A DNA stretch of 64,000 bases, from contig NZ_JAEKFT010000007.1 in the NCBI RefSeq assembly GCF_018524365.1, positions 124,001 through 188,000 on the forward strand, read 5' to 3'. Shown here one piece after another: positions 1 through 13,755 of this stretch (the stretch's first letter is position 1; each line of letters opens with the position of its first letter). A program made the translations under genes and the position numbers. The stretch is from Denitromonas iodatirespirans (lineage in GTDB: Bacteria > Pseudomonadota > Gammaproteobacteria > Burkholderiales > Rhodocyclaceae). The notes beneath the pieces were generated by a model. The model was not told where the DNA came from. It made no database searches and saw nothing but the letters and a program-made list of their open reading frames with translations.

Positions 1-1109
1 GCGGTGGTGCCACGCGTCATGCCGAGCAAGGTGCCTCGGGCGTAGGCGTCCCAGTGCGGCGCGCCGAGGCCGGCGAAGGCCGGCACCATCACCACCTCGC
101 CGGCGTCCGGCACGCTGGCGGCGAGCGCTTCGATCTCGTCGGCGGCGCGGATCAGCCCGAGCCCGTCGCGCAGCCACTGCACCACCGCGCCGGCCATGAA
201 GACGCTGCCTTCGAGCAGGTAGTCGGTATGCCCGCCGCGCTGCCAGGCGATGGTGGTGAGCAGGCGGTTGTCGGAGGCCACCGCCTGGGTTCCGGTGTTG
301 AGCGTGAGGAAGCAGCCGGTGCCGTAGGTGTTCTTGGCCATGCCGGGGCGCAGGCACAGCTGGCCGAAGGTGGCCGCCTGCTGGTCTCCGGCCACCCCGG
401 CGATGGGGATCGCGCCACCGAACAACTCGGCGGTGGTGTGGCCGAGCACGCCGGAGGAGTCGACCACCTGCGGCAGCACCCCCGGCGGGATGTCGAGCAG
501 CGCCAGCAGATCCTCGGCCCAGCAGCCGCGATGGATGTCGTAGAGCATGGTGCGCGCCGCGTTGCTGGCGTCGGTCACATGCCGCGCGCCGCCGGTGAGC
601 TGCCAGATCAGCCAGCTGTCGATGGTGCCGAAGGCCAACTCGCCGGCCTCGGCCCGCGCGCGCGCGCCGGGCACGGTGTCGAGCAGCCAGGCCAGCTTGG
701 TGGCCGAGAAGTAGGCATCGAGCTCCAACCCGGTGCGCGCGCGGATCAGGGGCGCATGGCCGGCCGCACGCAGGGCATCGCAGCGCGCGGCGGTACGGCG
801 GTCCTGCCAGACGATGGCCGGTGCCAGCGGCTGGCCGGTGCTACGGTCCCACAGCACGGTGGTCTCGCGTTGGTTGGTGAGGCCGATGGCGCGCACCTGC
901 GCGGCCGCCACGCCGGCCTCTTGCAGCACCTGCTGCGCGCAGGCCAGCTGAGTGCGCCAGATCTCCATCGCGTCATGCGCGACCCAGCCGGGCTGCGGAA
1001 AATGCTGGGTGAATTCGCGCTGGGCCTGCGCGCACACCTGGGCGCGGGCATCGAACAGCATCGCGCGGGAGCTGGTCGTGCCCTGGTCGAGGGCGAGCAG
1101 ATAGTCCAT
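1..1109 (-). CDS. glpK: glycerol kinase, 3' end cut by window edge
   Basis: FGGY-family kinase that phosphorylates glycerol to sn-glycerol 3-phosphate with ATP in the cytoplasm. About 369 N-terminal residues are visible of the usual ~495-500. The N-terminal phosphate-binding loop DQGTTSSRA (residues 8-16), [23 protein letters not shown], the substrate motif IVWQDRRT and the second-domain [12 protein letters not shown] and YGTGCF motifs are all seen. The start is the ATG at 1109, just before [11 protein letters not shown]. The C-terminal third lies beyond position 1. It is divergent from ilvE. No glpF or glpD is visible on this side. Confidence 0.95.
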   Translation of the reverse strand, partial: MDYLLALDQGTTSSRAMLFDARAQVCAQAQREFTQHFPQPGWVAHDAMEIWRTQLACAQQVLQEAGVAAAQVRAIGLTNQRETTVLWDRSTGQPLAPAIVWQDRRTAARCDALRAAGHAPLIRARTGLELDAYFSATKLAWLLDTVPGARARAEAGELAFGTIDSWLIWQLTGGARHVTDASNAARTMLYDIHRGCWAEDLLALLDIPPGVLPQVVDSSGVLGHTTAELFGGAIPIAGVAGDQQAATFGQLCLRPGMAKNTYGTGCFLTLNTGTQAVASDNRLLTTIAWQRGGHTDYLLEGSVFMAGAVVQWLRDGLGLIRAADEIEALAASVPDAGEVVMVPAFAGLGAPHWDAYARGTLLGMTRGTT

Positions 1110-1412
1110 GAGGCAGATCCTTTGCGGCAAAGGCATCACCGCGACATGTGCATGTGCGCCCCCGACGATAGCCGATTCGACCGCCGGGCGGAACCGGCCC
1201 CGGCGGCGTCGCATGAATTTGGCTCACCTATCACCCAGCCGTTTTCGTTTGATGCCCGGCCCCACCGGGCCGCATCCTGAGCGCATCCCTTCTCCGCCCG
1301 GAGACGCCCCGCCCACCCGGCCATCGGCACCCCTCCCGGCCCCGCGCACCGCACAACGGACGTCCTGCCGGCAGGCTTGCCGGTTCATTCAACGTATTTG
1401 AGGACGCACATC
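1110..1412. other. glpK/ilvE divergent intergenic region
   Basis: About 300 bp between two divergent start codons, so it must hold both promoters. It is GC-rich and carries no convincing sigma-70 pair, operator dyad or RNA structure that I can support. A GAGGA Shine-Dalgarno for ilvE lies at 1400-1404. Confidence 0.5.
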
Positions 1413-2339
1413 ATGAGTATGGAAAACCGCGACGGCTGGATCTGGATGGACGGGCAATGGACGCCCTGGCGCGACGCCCGGGTGCACGCCATGACCCACA
1501 CCCTGCACTACGGCCTGGGCTGCTTCGAGGGCATCCGCGCCTACGCCACCGGCCAGGGCCCGGCCATCTTCCGGCTGGACGAACACATCGAGCGCCTGTT
1601 CGACTCGGCCAAGATCCTCGGACTCGACATGCCCTACGACCCACCCACCCTGCGCCAGGCCTGCATCGACGCCATCGGCAAGAACGGGCTGGAGAGCGGC
1701 TACATCCGCCCGCTGGTGTTCCTCGGCGCCGAAAAGGCCGGCGTCGATCCGGTCGGCACCGAGGTGCACGTGATGATCGCCGCCTGGGCCTGGGGCGCCT
1801 ACCTGGGCGACGACGGCATGGACAAGGGCATCCGCGTCAAGGTGGCGAGCTTCGCGCGCCATCATGTGAACGTGCAGATGTGCCGCGCCAAGTCGGTGTC
1901 GACCTACACCAACTCCATCCTCGCCTGCCGCGAGGCCCGGCAGGAGGGCTATGACGAGGCGCTGCTGCTCGACACCGACGGTTTTGTCGCCGAAGGGCCG
2001 GGCGAGAACGTGTTCGTGGTCAAGCGCGGCACGCTCTACGAGCCGGAGATCACCTCCGCGCTCGACGGCATCACCCGCCGCACCATCCACGCGCTGGCCG
2101 CCGACGCGGGCTATACGATCGAGGCACGCCGCATCACGCGCGACGAGCTGTACGTGGCCGACGAAGTTTTCTTCACCGGCACCGCCGCCGAAGTCACTCC
2201 GGTGGTGGAGGTTGACCGCCGCCGTGTCGGCGCCGGCACGCCCGGCCCGATCACGCGGGAGTTGCAGCGCCGCTTCTTTGCCACCGTGCGCGGCGAAGAC
2301 ACGCAGCACGCCGACTGGCTGACGCCCTGCCGAGCGTGA
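1413..2339 (+). CDS. ilvE: branched-chain amino acid aminotransferase
   Basis: PLP-dependent fold-type IV transaminase that interconverts Leu, Ile and Val with their 2-oxo acids, using 2-oxoglutarate/glutamate. It is 308 aa, the usual family length. Seen: HTLHYGLGCFEGIRAY near the N-terminus, the PLP lysine K160 in RAKSVSTYTNS, and the cofactor-phosphate region EGPGENVF followed by SALDGITRRT. The start at 1413 is chosen over an upstream in-frame ATG at 1377 because GAGGA at 1400-1404 is correctly spaced and the family begins with MSM(E)xRDG. A D-amino acid transaminase is the alternative, but the motifs favour BCAT. Confidence 0.94.
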   Translation: MSMENRDGWIWMDGQWTPWRDARVHAMTHTLHYGLGCFEGIRAYATGQGPAIFRLDEHIERLFDSAKILGLDMPYDPPTLRQACIDAIGKNGLESGYIRPLVFLGAEKAGVDPVGTEVHVMIAAWAWGAYLGDDGMDKGIRVKVASFARHHVNVQMCRAKSVSTYTNSILACREARQEGYDEALLLDTDGFVAEGPGENVFVVKRGTLYEPEITSALDGITRRTIHALAADAGYTIEARRITRDELYVADEVFFTGTAAEVTPVVEVDRRRVGAGTPGPITRELQRRFFATVRGEDTQHADWLTPCRA

Positions 2340-2363
2340 CGCCGCCGGGCCGGCGGTGGCAAG

Positions 2364-2882
2364 ATGGGCGCTCGCCCCGTCCATCGAGCCATCGCCTTGC
2401 CCGCTGACCCACCGCCCGACTCGCCGACCTGCTGGCACGCCTGGTTCGACGGTGCCGCCTCGCCCAACCCCGGCCGACTCGGCCTCGGCGTGGTGCTGCA
2501 GTCGCCCGAAGGCGCGCTGACCGAAGTGTCCACCCGCGGCGAAGGCACCGGCTGCAGCAACGAAGCCGAGTTGCATGCCCTGCGCACCGCCCTTGAACAC
2601 GCCCACGCCGCCGGTGCCCGTCGCCTCGTTCTCACCGGCGACAGCGACTTCGCCGTGCGCCATGGCGCCGGCCTCGACCACACCGCCGTGCCGCGCCTCG
2701 CCGCACTGATCGCCCAGGTGCAGGCCTGGGCCGCACGCTTCGAGCAACTCGAATGGCGCTGGGTGCCCCGGCATCGTAATCAAGTGGCCGATCGCCTCTC
2801 GCGCCAGGCCCTCGGCCTGCCGCCAAAACCGGCGCCGCATCCGGGCAAGCGGCGAACCGCCCAAGGCCACACCGGGCGCTGA
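2364..2882 (+). CDS. RNase HI-like protein
   Basis: 172-aa RNase H-fold protein, expected to cut the RNA strand of RNA-DNA hybrids. The four acidic catalytic positions are present: D29 in WFDGAASPNPG, E69 in NEAEL, D93 in TGDSDF and D143 in NQVADRLSR. It lacks the extended basic loop of E. coli RNase HI and looks like the shorter double-psi type found as an extra copy in many proteobacteria. No strong Shine-Dalgarno precedes the ATG, so translation may depend on read-through from ilvE, 24 bp upstream. It is probably not the housekeeping rnhA, which normally sits beside dnaQ. Confidence 0.82.
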   Translation: MGARPVHRAIALPADPPPDSPTCWHAWFDGAASPNPGRLGLGVVLQSPEGALTEVSTRGEGTGCSNEAELHALRTALEHAHAAGARRLVLTGDSDFAVRHGAGLDHTAVPRLAALIAQVQAWAARFEQLEWRWVPRHRNQVADRLSRQALGLPPKPAPHPGKRRTAQGHTGR

Positions 2883-2987
2883 CCTGCACCACCGCCGACA
2901 CGGCTTTTTCGCCAGCGGGTGCAATCCGCCACGCCAAGCGGGCCGGGTCAGCCCATAGAATGCGGTTTTCAAAGGAGGAGACTGGCC

Positions 2988-3464
2988 GTGAACATCCGTG
3001 GCGTCTTCCATGCCTTGCCGCCTAGCGTGTTTGGCAGCCGCATCCGTACCCGCGACGATCTGGCCGCCTTCGTGCGCGGCACGCATGCCATCGCCGCCAG
3101 CGACCGCCTCGACATCGCCGACGCCGCCGACGGTCTCACCGCCTTGTGCGAGCGCCTCGAACTGCATGGCGCCATGGGCCGGCAGCCCCTCGCCATCCCC
3201 GGCACCGTCACCGCCGACTACCTCCCCGCCTATCGACTGCCGGCGCTGGCCGATCGCATCGACGCGGTCACCCCCGGCACGTTGGCCGCTGCCATCGGCA
3301 GCCTCGGCACCCATCCGCTCGCCCGGGACTCGCACTGGATCGCCGACAAGGGCGGGCTGGCACGCCTGTTCCTGCAGCTCAAGCGTTTCCATCGGAACTG
3401 CGCCACGCAGCGCGCGGATGTGCTGTTCGTCCAACACGCGGCCCCGGACGGCGCCGAGGGCTGA
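2988..3464 (+). CDS. conserved hypothetical protein (158 aa)
   Basis: I do not recognise a family. The GTG at 2988 is preceded by a near-perfect Shine-Dalgarno, AAAGGAGGAG (2971-2980), which decides the start against an upstream in-frame ATG at 2919 that lacks one. The product is soluble, with no signal peptide or membrane segment. It mixes helices rich in Ala, Asp and Arg with a basic C-terminal part (LKRFHRNCATQRADVLF). It lies 105 bp after the RNase H-like gene and converges on tRNA-Ser. GC-rich codon use matches its neighbours. Confidence 0.72.
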   Translation: MNIRGVFHALPPSVFGSRIRTRDDLAAFVRGTHAIAASDRLDIADAADGLTALCERLELHGAMGRQPLAIPGTVTADYLPAYRLPALADRIDAVTPGTLAAAIGSLGTHPLARDSHWIADKGGLARLFLQLKRFHRNCATQRADVLFVQHAAPDGAEG

Positions 3465-3522
3465 TGCCCGCCGACCGCGATCGGGCAGATCGGCGGCGGG
3501 CGTGTTTTGCGGGGCGCGACCC

Positions 3523-3556
3523 ACAAAACAAAAGAGCCCTTGAAGATCAAGGGCTC
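3523..3556 (-). terminator. intrinsic terminator downstream of tRNA-Ser
   Basis: Perfect 10-bp inverted repeat GAGCCCTTGA / TCAAGGGCTC (3534-3543 and 3547-3556) with a 3-nt loop. On the minus strand it is followed by a T-rich run (TTTTGTTTTG, 3533-3524). It lies just 3' of the tRNA and in its orientation. Confidence 0.85.
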
Positions 3557-3566
3557 AAAAGAATTC

Positions 3567-3656
<90 letters not shown>

Positions 3657-3711
3657 GCTCGAAGGACGGCATTATAGAAAGGTTCTTGAAAAAAAGCACC
3701 TCCAAACGATC

Positions 3712-4065
3712 TTATTCGCTCTTCGGCAGCATCTCGTCGTAGGCGCGCACGGCTTCGGCGGCGTACATCAGGGTCGGGCCGCCGCCCATGTAGGTGCAGA
3801 TGGCGAGGGTTTCCATCAGTTGCTCGCGGGTCACGCCGAGACGGATCAAGGCCTTCACGTGGTAGCCGATGCACGCATCGCAGCGCGACGAGATGCCGAT
3901 GGCCAGGGCGATCAGCTCCTTGTGCAAGGCGCTGATGCTCCCTTCGGCCAACGCCGCCCGAGCCATCGCCGAGAAGCCTTTCATGGTGTCCGGAACTTCC
4001 TTGTGCATGGCCTCGAGGCCACGAGACACGTCGCTGGTGATCTGCTTGAAGGATTTGCTGCCCAC
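3712..4065 (-). CDS. carboxymuconolactone decarboxylase/AhpD-family protein
   Basis: 117-aa all-helical AhpD-like protein. It carries the redox motif C62-x-x-C65 with H69 (RCDACIGYH) and the partner glutamate in the HKELIAL helix, as in AhpD-type thiol peroxidase reductases. The single-domain, short form is typical of stand-alone members whose in vivo substrate is unknown; a role in peroxide or disulfide reduction is inference. An AT-rich island upstream (about 4081-4120), containing the palindrome TATTCGAATA at 4088-4097, is the likely promoter region and stands out in this GC-rich genome. Confidence 0.85.
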   Translation of the reverse strand: MGSKSFKQITSDVSRGLEAMHKEVPDTMKGFSAMARAALAEGSISALHKELIALAIGISSRCDACIGYHVKALIRLGVTREQLMETLAICTYMGGGPTLMYAAEAVRAYDEMLPKSE

Positions 4066-4310
4066 GGGTCGACTCCGTAAATAAGATTATTCGAATATTC
4101 ATTCTATCGAATTTCTTGAAGAAACGTACCTGTACGTATGGTCTACGTCGCGCCACCGGCCCGCGGACCGACCGGGTCACGACCGCACTTGCGAACCCGT
4201 CGTCATGGCCAGCCGTCGCCCGACCGACCGGAAGGAAAACTTGATGTAGCCGATTTGCGGCATCCGGCGCCTGCGGCGACAATCGGCGAGCCCGTTTCGG
4301 AATCCGTCGT

Positions 4311-7012
<2,702 letters not shown>

Positions 7013-7217
7013 TCAAGGGGATCGGGCGCCAAAAGAGAAACGCCTATTCTAAACCGCTGCGTCGCACCATTGAAGGGTGCTATGAAAGGAAACAAACCGA
7101 GAGAAAAACGGAATTTGCCAAGTCCGATTCCCGGCTTATCCTGAGAAAACAAGACACATAAAACAGATGGGGTCAGATCAAAAAGAACCCATCGAAAAGG
7201 ACCGGAGGAGAACCACC

Positions 7218-7481
7218 ATGCTATCGATTCGCGATTGCCTGGATTACTGCGATTTGACCGACGACGAAGTCGCCCTGATCGCAGAACACGAAGGCATTCC
7301 AGACGTGGCCGCTGCCCAGGTGGCATGCGGCTTGGTGCAGACGCCCGAGGGCACGCTGCTCATGACCCGCTACATGACCGATCTGCTCGAACGCGCCGAA
7401 CGGGCGGGTGAGCAGGACAAGGCGACCCGCGCACGGGCCGTGATCGCACGCTTCAGCGCCGACCACCCGCTCGCCCACTGA
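7218..7481 (+). CDS. hypothetical protein (87 aa)
   Basis: Small acidic, mostly helical protein of no family I recognise. The start is the ATG at 7218 with Shine-Dalgarno GGAGGAG (7204-7210). An in-frame ATG at 7167 has no such site. The N-terminus reads MLSIRDCLDYCDLTDDEVALI, followed by an EHEGIP turn and a C-terminal helix rich in Arg and Ala. It stands alone on the plus strand between two minus-strand housekeeping genes. The motif TGGGGTCAGATC (7168-7179) precedes it. Confidence 0.68.
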   Translation: MLSIRDCLDYCDLTDDEVALIAEHEGIPDVAAAQVACGLVQTPEGTLLMTRYMTDLLERAERAGEQDKATRARAVIARFSADHPLAH

Positions 7482-7498
7482 GCACTACAGGCGTCACG

Positions 7499-8824
7499 TC
7501 AGCCGCGCGGCCGTTTGGCGGCGCGCTGGTCGAGTGCGCGCAGGCTGTCGAGCTTCTCGCGAATCCGCGCCTCCATACCGCGATCGGTGGGCTGGTACCA
7601 GTGCGTGGCGTCGACGCCATCGGGCAGATAGCGCTCGCCGGCGGCATAGCCCTCGGCCTCGTCATGCGCGTAGCGATAGCCTTCGCCATGGCCCATCGAT
7701 TTCATCAGCTTGGTCGGTGCATTGCGCAGATGCATCGGCACCGGCCGTGAGCCGTCTTCGGCAATGAAGCGGCGCACCGCCTTGTAGGCGGTATAGACCG
7801 CATTGGACTTGGCCGCGCAGGCCAGAAACACGGTGGCTTGCGCCAGCATCAGTTCGCCCTCGGGCGAGCCCAGGCGCTCGTACGCGGCGCAGGCCTGCAG
7901 CGTCATCTCCAGCGCGCGCGGGTCGGCCAGGCCGATGTCTTCGCTCGCCATGCGCACCAGGCGCCGGCCAATGTAGCGCGGGTCGGCGCCACCGTCGAGC
8001 ATGCGGCACAGCCAGTACAGGGCGGCATCCGGGTCCGAGCCGCGCACCGATTTGTGCATGGCCGAGATCTGGTCGTAGAAGGCGTCGCCGCCCTTGTCGA
8101 AACGCCGCAGGTTGCGCGACAGCGCCTGATCGACGAACTCGGCCGAGACCGGATTGACACCGGCCGTCTGCGCCGCGACCACCAGTTGTTCGACCAGCCC
8201 GATCAGCCGCCGCCCATCGCCGTCGGCAAAGCCGATCAGCCGGTCGCGAGCTGCGTCGTCGATCGCCAGTGCGGCGTCGGCGGTGCTGCGGGCGCGTTCG
8301 AACAGCACCTTCAGCTCGGCCTCGTCGAGCGACTTGAGGACATACACCGCGGCCCGCGACAACAGCGCCGCGTTGACCTCGAAGGACGGGTTCTCGGTGG
8401 TGGCGCCGATGAAGGTCAGCAGCCCCTGCTCGACGAAAGGCAGGAAGGCGTCCTGCTGGGCCTTGTTGAAGCGGTGCACCTCATCGACGAAGAGAATCGT
8501 GTGGCGCCCGCGCTCGCGCGCCATCTGCGCCCGCTGCACGGCCTCGCGGATGTCCTTGACGCCCGAGAACACGGCCGACAAGGCGATGAAATCTGCCTCG
8601 AAGGCCTCGGCCATCAGCCGCGCCAGCGTGGTCTTGCCGACGCCGGGCGGGCCCCACAGGATCATCGAGTGCAATCGCCCAGAGGCAAAGGCCAGCCGCA
8701 GCGGCTTGCCCTCGCCCAGCAGATGCGCCTGACCGACCACCTCGTCCAGCGTCGCCGGGCGCAGGCGCTCGGCCAGCGGGACACTACCCGAAGGCGTGTC
8801 GGCGAACAGGTCTCCCGAGCTCAC
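7499..8824 (-). CDS. rarA: replication-associated recombination protein A (AAA+ ATPase)
   Basis: 441-aa member of the RarA/MgsA/WRNIP1 family, which acts at stalled replication forks with SSB and RecA. Walker A GPPGVGKTTLA and Walker B ILFVDEVHRF are present, then sensor 1 (GATTENPSF) and the C-terminal tetramerisation domain (GADPRYIGRRLVRMASEDIG). The length is usual. It is third in the minus-strand unit ftsK-lolA-rarA, 12 bp after lolA. Confidence 0.95.
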   Translation of the reverse strand: MSSGDLFADTPSGSVPLAERLRPATLDEVVGQAHLLGEGKPLRLAFASGRLHSMILWGPPGVGKTTLARLMAEAFEADFIALSAVFSGVKDIREAVQRAQMARERGRHTILFVDEVHRFNKAQQDAFLPFVEQGLLTFIGATTENPSFEVNAALLSRAAVYVLKSLDEAELKVLFERARSTADAALAIDDAARDRLIGFADGDGRRLIGLVEQLVVAAQTAGVNPVSAEFVDQALSRNLRRFDKGGDAFYDQISAMHKSVRGSDPDAALYWLCRMLDGGADPRYIGRRLVRMASEDIGLADPRALEMTLQACAAYERLGSPEGELMLAQATVFLACAAKSNAVYTAYKAVRRFIAEDGSRPVPMHLRNAPTKLMKSMGHGEGYRYAHDEAEGYAAGERYLPDGVDATHWYQPTDRGMEARIREKLDSLRALDQRAAKRPRG

Positions 8825-8836
8825 CGCAACGGCCGC

Positions 8837-9472
8837 TTACTCGCCGACCACGTCGACGCCGGCTGGCGGCGTGAAGCTGAACAGGTCGGCCGCGAGCGTG
8901 GGATTGGTCTTGAACTCGGTGAAACGCAGCACGGTGGTCTGGCCGAAGTTGTCCTGGATCTCCATGGCGGCCAGGCGTCCGTCGGCAAAGCCCATCTTCA
9001 TGCGCTCGAAGCTGCTGTCGGCGGCGCGCGGCGTGGCCACGGCCCAGTCGAGCTCGTTCATCCGGCCGCCGTCTTCGAGGGTGAAATTCTTGTCGAGATC
9101 GCCGTTGCCGGCCAGGATGGCGGCCGGCGTCGCCCCCAGGGCGTCGCCCAGGGTCTTGACCGTCACCTGTTGCAGCTCCGGATCGTAAGACCACAGCTTC
9201 TTGCCGTCGCCCACCAGCAACTGGCGATAGGGTTTGGCGTATTCCCAGCGGAACTTGCCGGGGCGCTCGAAGGCGAAATGCCCCTCCGACTGCTCGCCGC
9301 GGCCACCGTTCTGGCGATACACCGCCTGCACGAACTGTCCTTCGGCACGCGCCGTCTGCTGCACGAAACGCTTGAGCAGCGCTACGCCGGACTCGGCCCA
9401 CACCGCCGTCGACAGCCCGAACGCCAGCACGGCGACGAGCCCGCGGCTCATGCCCTTTCTTGCCTGTTTCAA
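8837..9472 (-). CDS. lolA: outer-membrane lipoprotein carrier protein LolA
   Basis: Periplasmic chaperone that takes lipoproteins from LolCDE to LolB. The Sec signal peptide (MKQARKGMSRGLVAVLAF, cleaved after VWA) is followed by a single LolA domain, in which RFVQQTARAEGQF and WEYAKPYRQLLV are family-typical. Start choice: TTG at 9472 directly abuts the ftsK stop and has a strong GAGGAGAG site inside the 3' end of ftsK. The internal ATG at 9451 has only a weak site and would lose the basic n-region. Translational coupling to ftsK is likely. Confidence 0.9.
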   Translation of the reverse strand: MKQARKGMSRGLVAVLAFGLSTAVWAESGVALLKRFVQQTARAEGQFVQAVYRQNGGRGEQSEGHFAFERPGKFRWEYAKPYRQLLVGDGKKLWSYDPELQQVTVKTLGDALGATPAAILAGNGDLDKNFTLEDGGRMNELDWAVATPRAADSSFERMKMGFADGRLAAMEIQDNFGQTTVLRFTEFKTNPTLAADLFSFTPPAGVDVVGE

Positions 9473-11764
9473 TCAGCTCTCCTCGCGCACCGGCGCCAGC
9501 ACTTCGCGGTTGCCGTTGCTCCCCATCGGAGACACCAGCCCGGAACGTTCCATTTGTTCGATCAGTCGGGCCGCCCGGTTGTAGCCGATGCGCAGATGCC
9601 GTTGCACCAGCGAAATCGAGGGGCGGCGGGTTTTGACCACCACTTCGACCGCCTGGTCGTACAAAGGATCCGCCTCCATGTCCTCGCCGTCGCCGCTCGA
9701 CAGGCCGTCACCGGATTCCTCCTGCGCATCGAGGATGCCTTCGACATAGTCGGGCGCACCCTGCTTCTTGAGGAACTCGACCACCGTGTGCACTTCGTCG
9801 TCAGCGACGAAGGCGCCATGCACCCGCATCGGCAGACCGGTGCCGGGCGGCAGGTAGAGCATGTCGCCCATACCCAGCAGGCTTTCGGCGCCCATCTGGT
9901 CGAGGATGGTGCGCGAATCGATCTTGGACGACACCTGGAAGGCCATGCGGGTCGGGATGTTGGCCTTGATCAGGCCGGTGATCACGTCCACCGAGGGGCG
10001 CTGGGTGGCCAGGATGAGGTGGATGCCCGCCGCCCGCGCCTTCTGCGCCAGACGGGCGATCAGCTCTTCGACCTTCTTGCCGACCACCATCATCATGTCG
10101 GCCAGCTCGTCGACCACCACCACGATATGCGGCAGGGTTTCGAGCGGCTCGGGGTTGTCCGGGTTGATGGCGAAGGGGTTGGTCAGCGGCTTGTCGGCCT
10201 TCTTCGCCTCACTCACCTGCTTGTTGAAACCGGCCAGATTGCGCACGCCGACGGCGGCCATCAGCTTGTAGCGTTTTTCCATCTCCGCCACGCACCAGTT
10301 GAGCGCGTTGGAGGCATGCTTCATGTCGGTGACCACCGGCGCCAGCAGGTGCGGGATGCCCTCGTACACCGACAGTTCGAGCATCTTCGGGTCGACCATG
10401 ATCAGCCGCACCTTGTCCGGCTCGCTCTTGTAGAGCAGCGACAGGATCATGGCGTTGATGCCCACCGACTTGCCCGAGCCGGTGGTGCCGGCCACCAGCA
10501 GATGCGGCATCTTGCCCAGGTCGGCCACCACCGGGTTGCCGGAAATGTCCTTGCCCAGGCCCATGGTCAGCGGCGAGTGCATATCGTGATAGGCCTTGGA
10601 GCCGAGAATCTCCGACAGGCGCACGGTCTGGCGCTTGGGGTTGGGCAACTCGAGCGCCATGCATGATTTGCCCGGCACGGTCTCGACCACGCGGATGGAG
10701 ATCAGCGACAGCGCACGCGCCAGATCCTTGGCCAGATTGACCACTTGCGAGCCCTTCACGCCGGTGGCCGGCTCGAACTCGTAGCGGGTGATGACCGGGC
10801 CCGGATAGGCGGCGATGACCTTCACCTCGACACCGAAGTCGGCCAGCTTCTGCTCGATGAACCGCGAGGTGAATTCCAGCGTCTCGGCGCTCGGCGGCGT
10901 CACATCCTGCGAGGCCTCGTCGAGCAACGAGACCGGCGGCAAGGCGCCATCGCCGGCCTCGCCGAAGAGATTCTGCTGGCGCTCTTTCTGCACCCGCTCG
11001 GACGGCACCACCACGGCCATGGCCGGTTCGATGCGCACCGGCGGCGCCGGCGTGCGCACCGCCTTTTCGCGCCGCGTCTTGACCACCGCCTCGCGTTTTT
11101 GCGCCAGCTCGCGCCCGGCACGGCGGTCGCGCCAGGCCTGCGTGGCACGTTGGAAGGCCTGCCAGCTCTGCTCCAGCCACAAGCCCAGCCGCTCGGTCGC
11201 CGACAACCAGGAGATGCCGGTAAACAAACTCAGGCCACCAGCGATCAAGGCCAACAAGACCAGTGTGCCGCCGGTAAAGCCCAGGTAGCGCAGCGCCGCG
11301 GCGCCGAGCTCGGTGCCGAGCAGCCCGCCGGGCGCCAGCGGCAGGCCGGCACCGGTGGAGTGGAAACGCAGGGATTCGAGCGCGGCACTCGACAGCAGCA
11401 CCGTCAGGAAACCGGCCATGACGATGAAGAAGGAGCGCTTGTCGGCGTTGAACTCATGGCGGAAGCGACGGAAGCCCCAGGCGATGCCATAGCCGAGGAA
11501 AATCACCAGCCACCAGGCCGAGCCGCCGAGCAGGTAAAGCAGCACATCGGCCAGCCAGGCACCGAAGCGCCCGCCGGGATTGGTCACCCGCGCCACTTCG
11601 GTGGCATGCGACCAACCCGGATCGGCCTTGTTGTAGCCGAGCAGAATCATCGCCACGTAGATGGACACGACGCCCAGTACGATCCAGCGGGTTTCCTGGA
11701 GCAGATGGGCAATACGCTCAGGCAAAGGCTGATTGCGGGAACGGGTTTGAGACGAAGACGCCAT
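9473..11764 (-). CDS. ftsK: DNA translocase FtsK
   Basis: 763-aa septal DNA pump that drives chromosome dimer resolution and segregation. Four to five N-terminal membrane segments (about residues 20-190) are followed by a short charged linker, the alpha/beta motor domain with Walker [11 protein letters not shown] and Walker [10 protein letters not shown], and the C-terminal winged-helix gamma domain ([19 protein letters not shown]) that reads KOPS sequences. The ATG at 11764 is chosen over the in-frame GTG at 11776 because it gives the common MASxxQ start; neither has a clear ribosome site. Confidence 0.95.
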   Translation of the reverse strand: MASSSQTRSRNQPLPERIAHLLQETRWIVLGVVSIYVAMILLGYNKADPGWSHATEVARVTNPGGRFGAWLADVLLYLLGGSAWWLVIFLGYGIAWGFRRFRHEFNADKRSFFIVMAGFLTVLLSSAALESLRFHSTGAGLPLAPGGLLGTELGAAALRYLGFTGGTLVLLALIAGGLSLFTGISWLSATERLGLWLEQSWQAFQRATQAWRDRRAGRELAQKREAVVKTRREKAVRTPAPPVRIEPAMAVVVPSERVQKERQQNLFGEAGDGALPPVSLLDEASQDVTPPSAETLEFTSRFIEQKLADFGVEVKVIAAYPGPVITRYEFEPATGVKGSQVVNLAKDLARALSLISIRVVETVPGKSCMALELPNPKRQTVRLSEILGSKAYHDMHSPLTMGLGKDISGNPVVADLGKMPHLLVAGTTGSGKSVGINAMILSLLYKSEPDKVRLIMVDPKMLELSVYEGIPHLLAPVVTDMKHASNALNWCVAEMEKRYKLMAAVGVRNLAGFNKQVSEAKKADKPLTNPFAINPDNPEPLETLPHIVVVVDELADMMMVVGKKVEELIARLAQKARAAGIHLILATQRPSVDVITGLIKANIPTRMAFQVSSKIDSRTILDQMGAESLLGMGDMLYLPPGTGLPMRVHGAFVADDEVHTVVEFLKKQGAPDYVEGILDAQEESGDGLSSGDGEDMEADPLYDQAVEVVVKTRRPSISLVQRHLRIGYNRAARLIEQMERSGLVSPMGSNGNREVLAPVREES

Positions 11765-11895
11765 GGGAGGGCACACACACGCTGCGCGACGCAGCGGCCA
11801 GAAGACACTGGCGCATTATACGAAAATGGCCCGCCCTCTGCGGCAGGCCACACGAATCCGGCACCGAGCGTCGGGCCGGTGGCGCAACGATGGAA

Positions 11896-12567
11896 TCAGA
11901 GTTCCTGGATACGATCGCGCAGGATGATGCCGCGCGGCGTCTCCTCGATCAGGCCCTGCAGGCCCAGATCCTTCATGACACGACTGACCATCTCGCGCGA
12001 GGCGCCGATCATCTTGGCAATGTCCTGTTTCGATATCTTGCGCACCACGATCATCTCGCCGTCGTGTTCCTCGCCCATTTCGAGCAGCAGATGCGCCACC
12101 CGGCCATACACATCCATCAGCGCCAGGCTTTCGATCTTGCGGTCGGCGTTGCGCAGGCGCTCGGCCAGATTGCTCATGATGCGCCAGGCGATATCGAAAT
12201 CGTCGCGCATCAGCTGCTTGAAATCGTGCTTGGAGATCATCACCAGGTCGGAAGGCATCACCGCCACCACCGACGCCGAGCGCGGCTGCTCGTCGAACAT
12301 GCCCATCTCGCCGAACAGCTCGCCCTGGCCGAGGATGGTCAGGATCACTTCGCGGCCGTCTTCGTCGCTGACCAGCACCTTGAGGCTGCCGGTGAGCACG
12401 AAATACACGTAATCCGGCGCGTCGCCGGCATGCACCACCGCCTGGCCGCGTGGCACGCGCCGCATCATGGCACAGCGCGCCACGCTGTTCAGGCGGTCGT
12501 CGCCGAGCCCCTGAAACAACGGAAAAGTTCGCAATGCAATCGGTGAAACCGCGGCCGTCTGGACCAT
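11896..12567 (-). CDS. Crp/Fnr-family transcriptional regulator (CRP-like)
   Basis: 223-aa regulator with an N-terminal cyclic-nucleotide-binding jelly roll (GELFGEMGMFDEQPRSAS at the phosphate-binding cassette), a dimerisation helix and a CRP-type HTH. The recognition helix SREMVSRVMKDL keeps the R-E-x5-R pattern of E. coli CRP (SRETVGRILK). The cassette retains the G-E and R-S-A residues that contact cAMP, so a cyclic nucleotide ligand is plausible but unproven. There are no N-terminal Fe-S cysteines. The ATG at 12567 has AGGAGCG upstream. It is divergent from trxB. Confidence 0.88.
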   Translation of the reverse strand: MVQTAAVSPIALRTFPLFQGLGDDRLNSVARCAMMRRVPRGQAVVHAGDAPDYVYFVLTGSLKVLVSDEDGREVILTILGQGELFGEMGMFDEQPRSASVVAVMPSDLVMISKHDFKQLMRDDFDIAWRIMSNLAERLRNADRKIESLALMDVYGRVAHLLLEMGEEHDGEMIVVRKISKQDIAKMIGASREMVSRVMKDLGLQGLIEETPRGIILRDRIQEL

Positions 12568-12717
12568 ACAACGCTCCTGTCGCAAAAGCAGCACCGGCAC
12601 CAAGCCCCTGAGAATGCGGACGATTCGCGGCTACCGGGCAACCGAGACACTATCACGTTCTCATAGAAACGTAACGCCCCCCGCAGTACGCCCAGGCTAT
12701 CGCCGCGATACATACGC

Positions 12718-13751
<1,034 letters not shown>

Positions 13752-13755
13752 GGCC

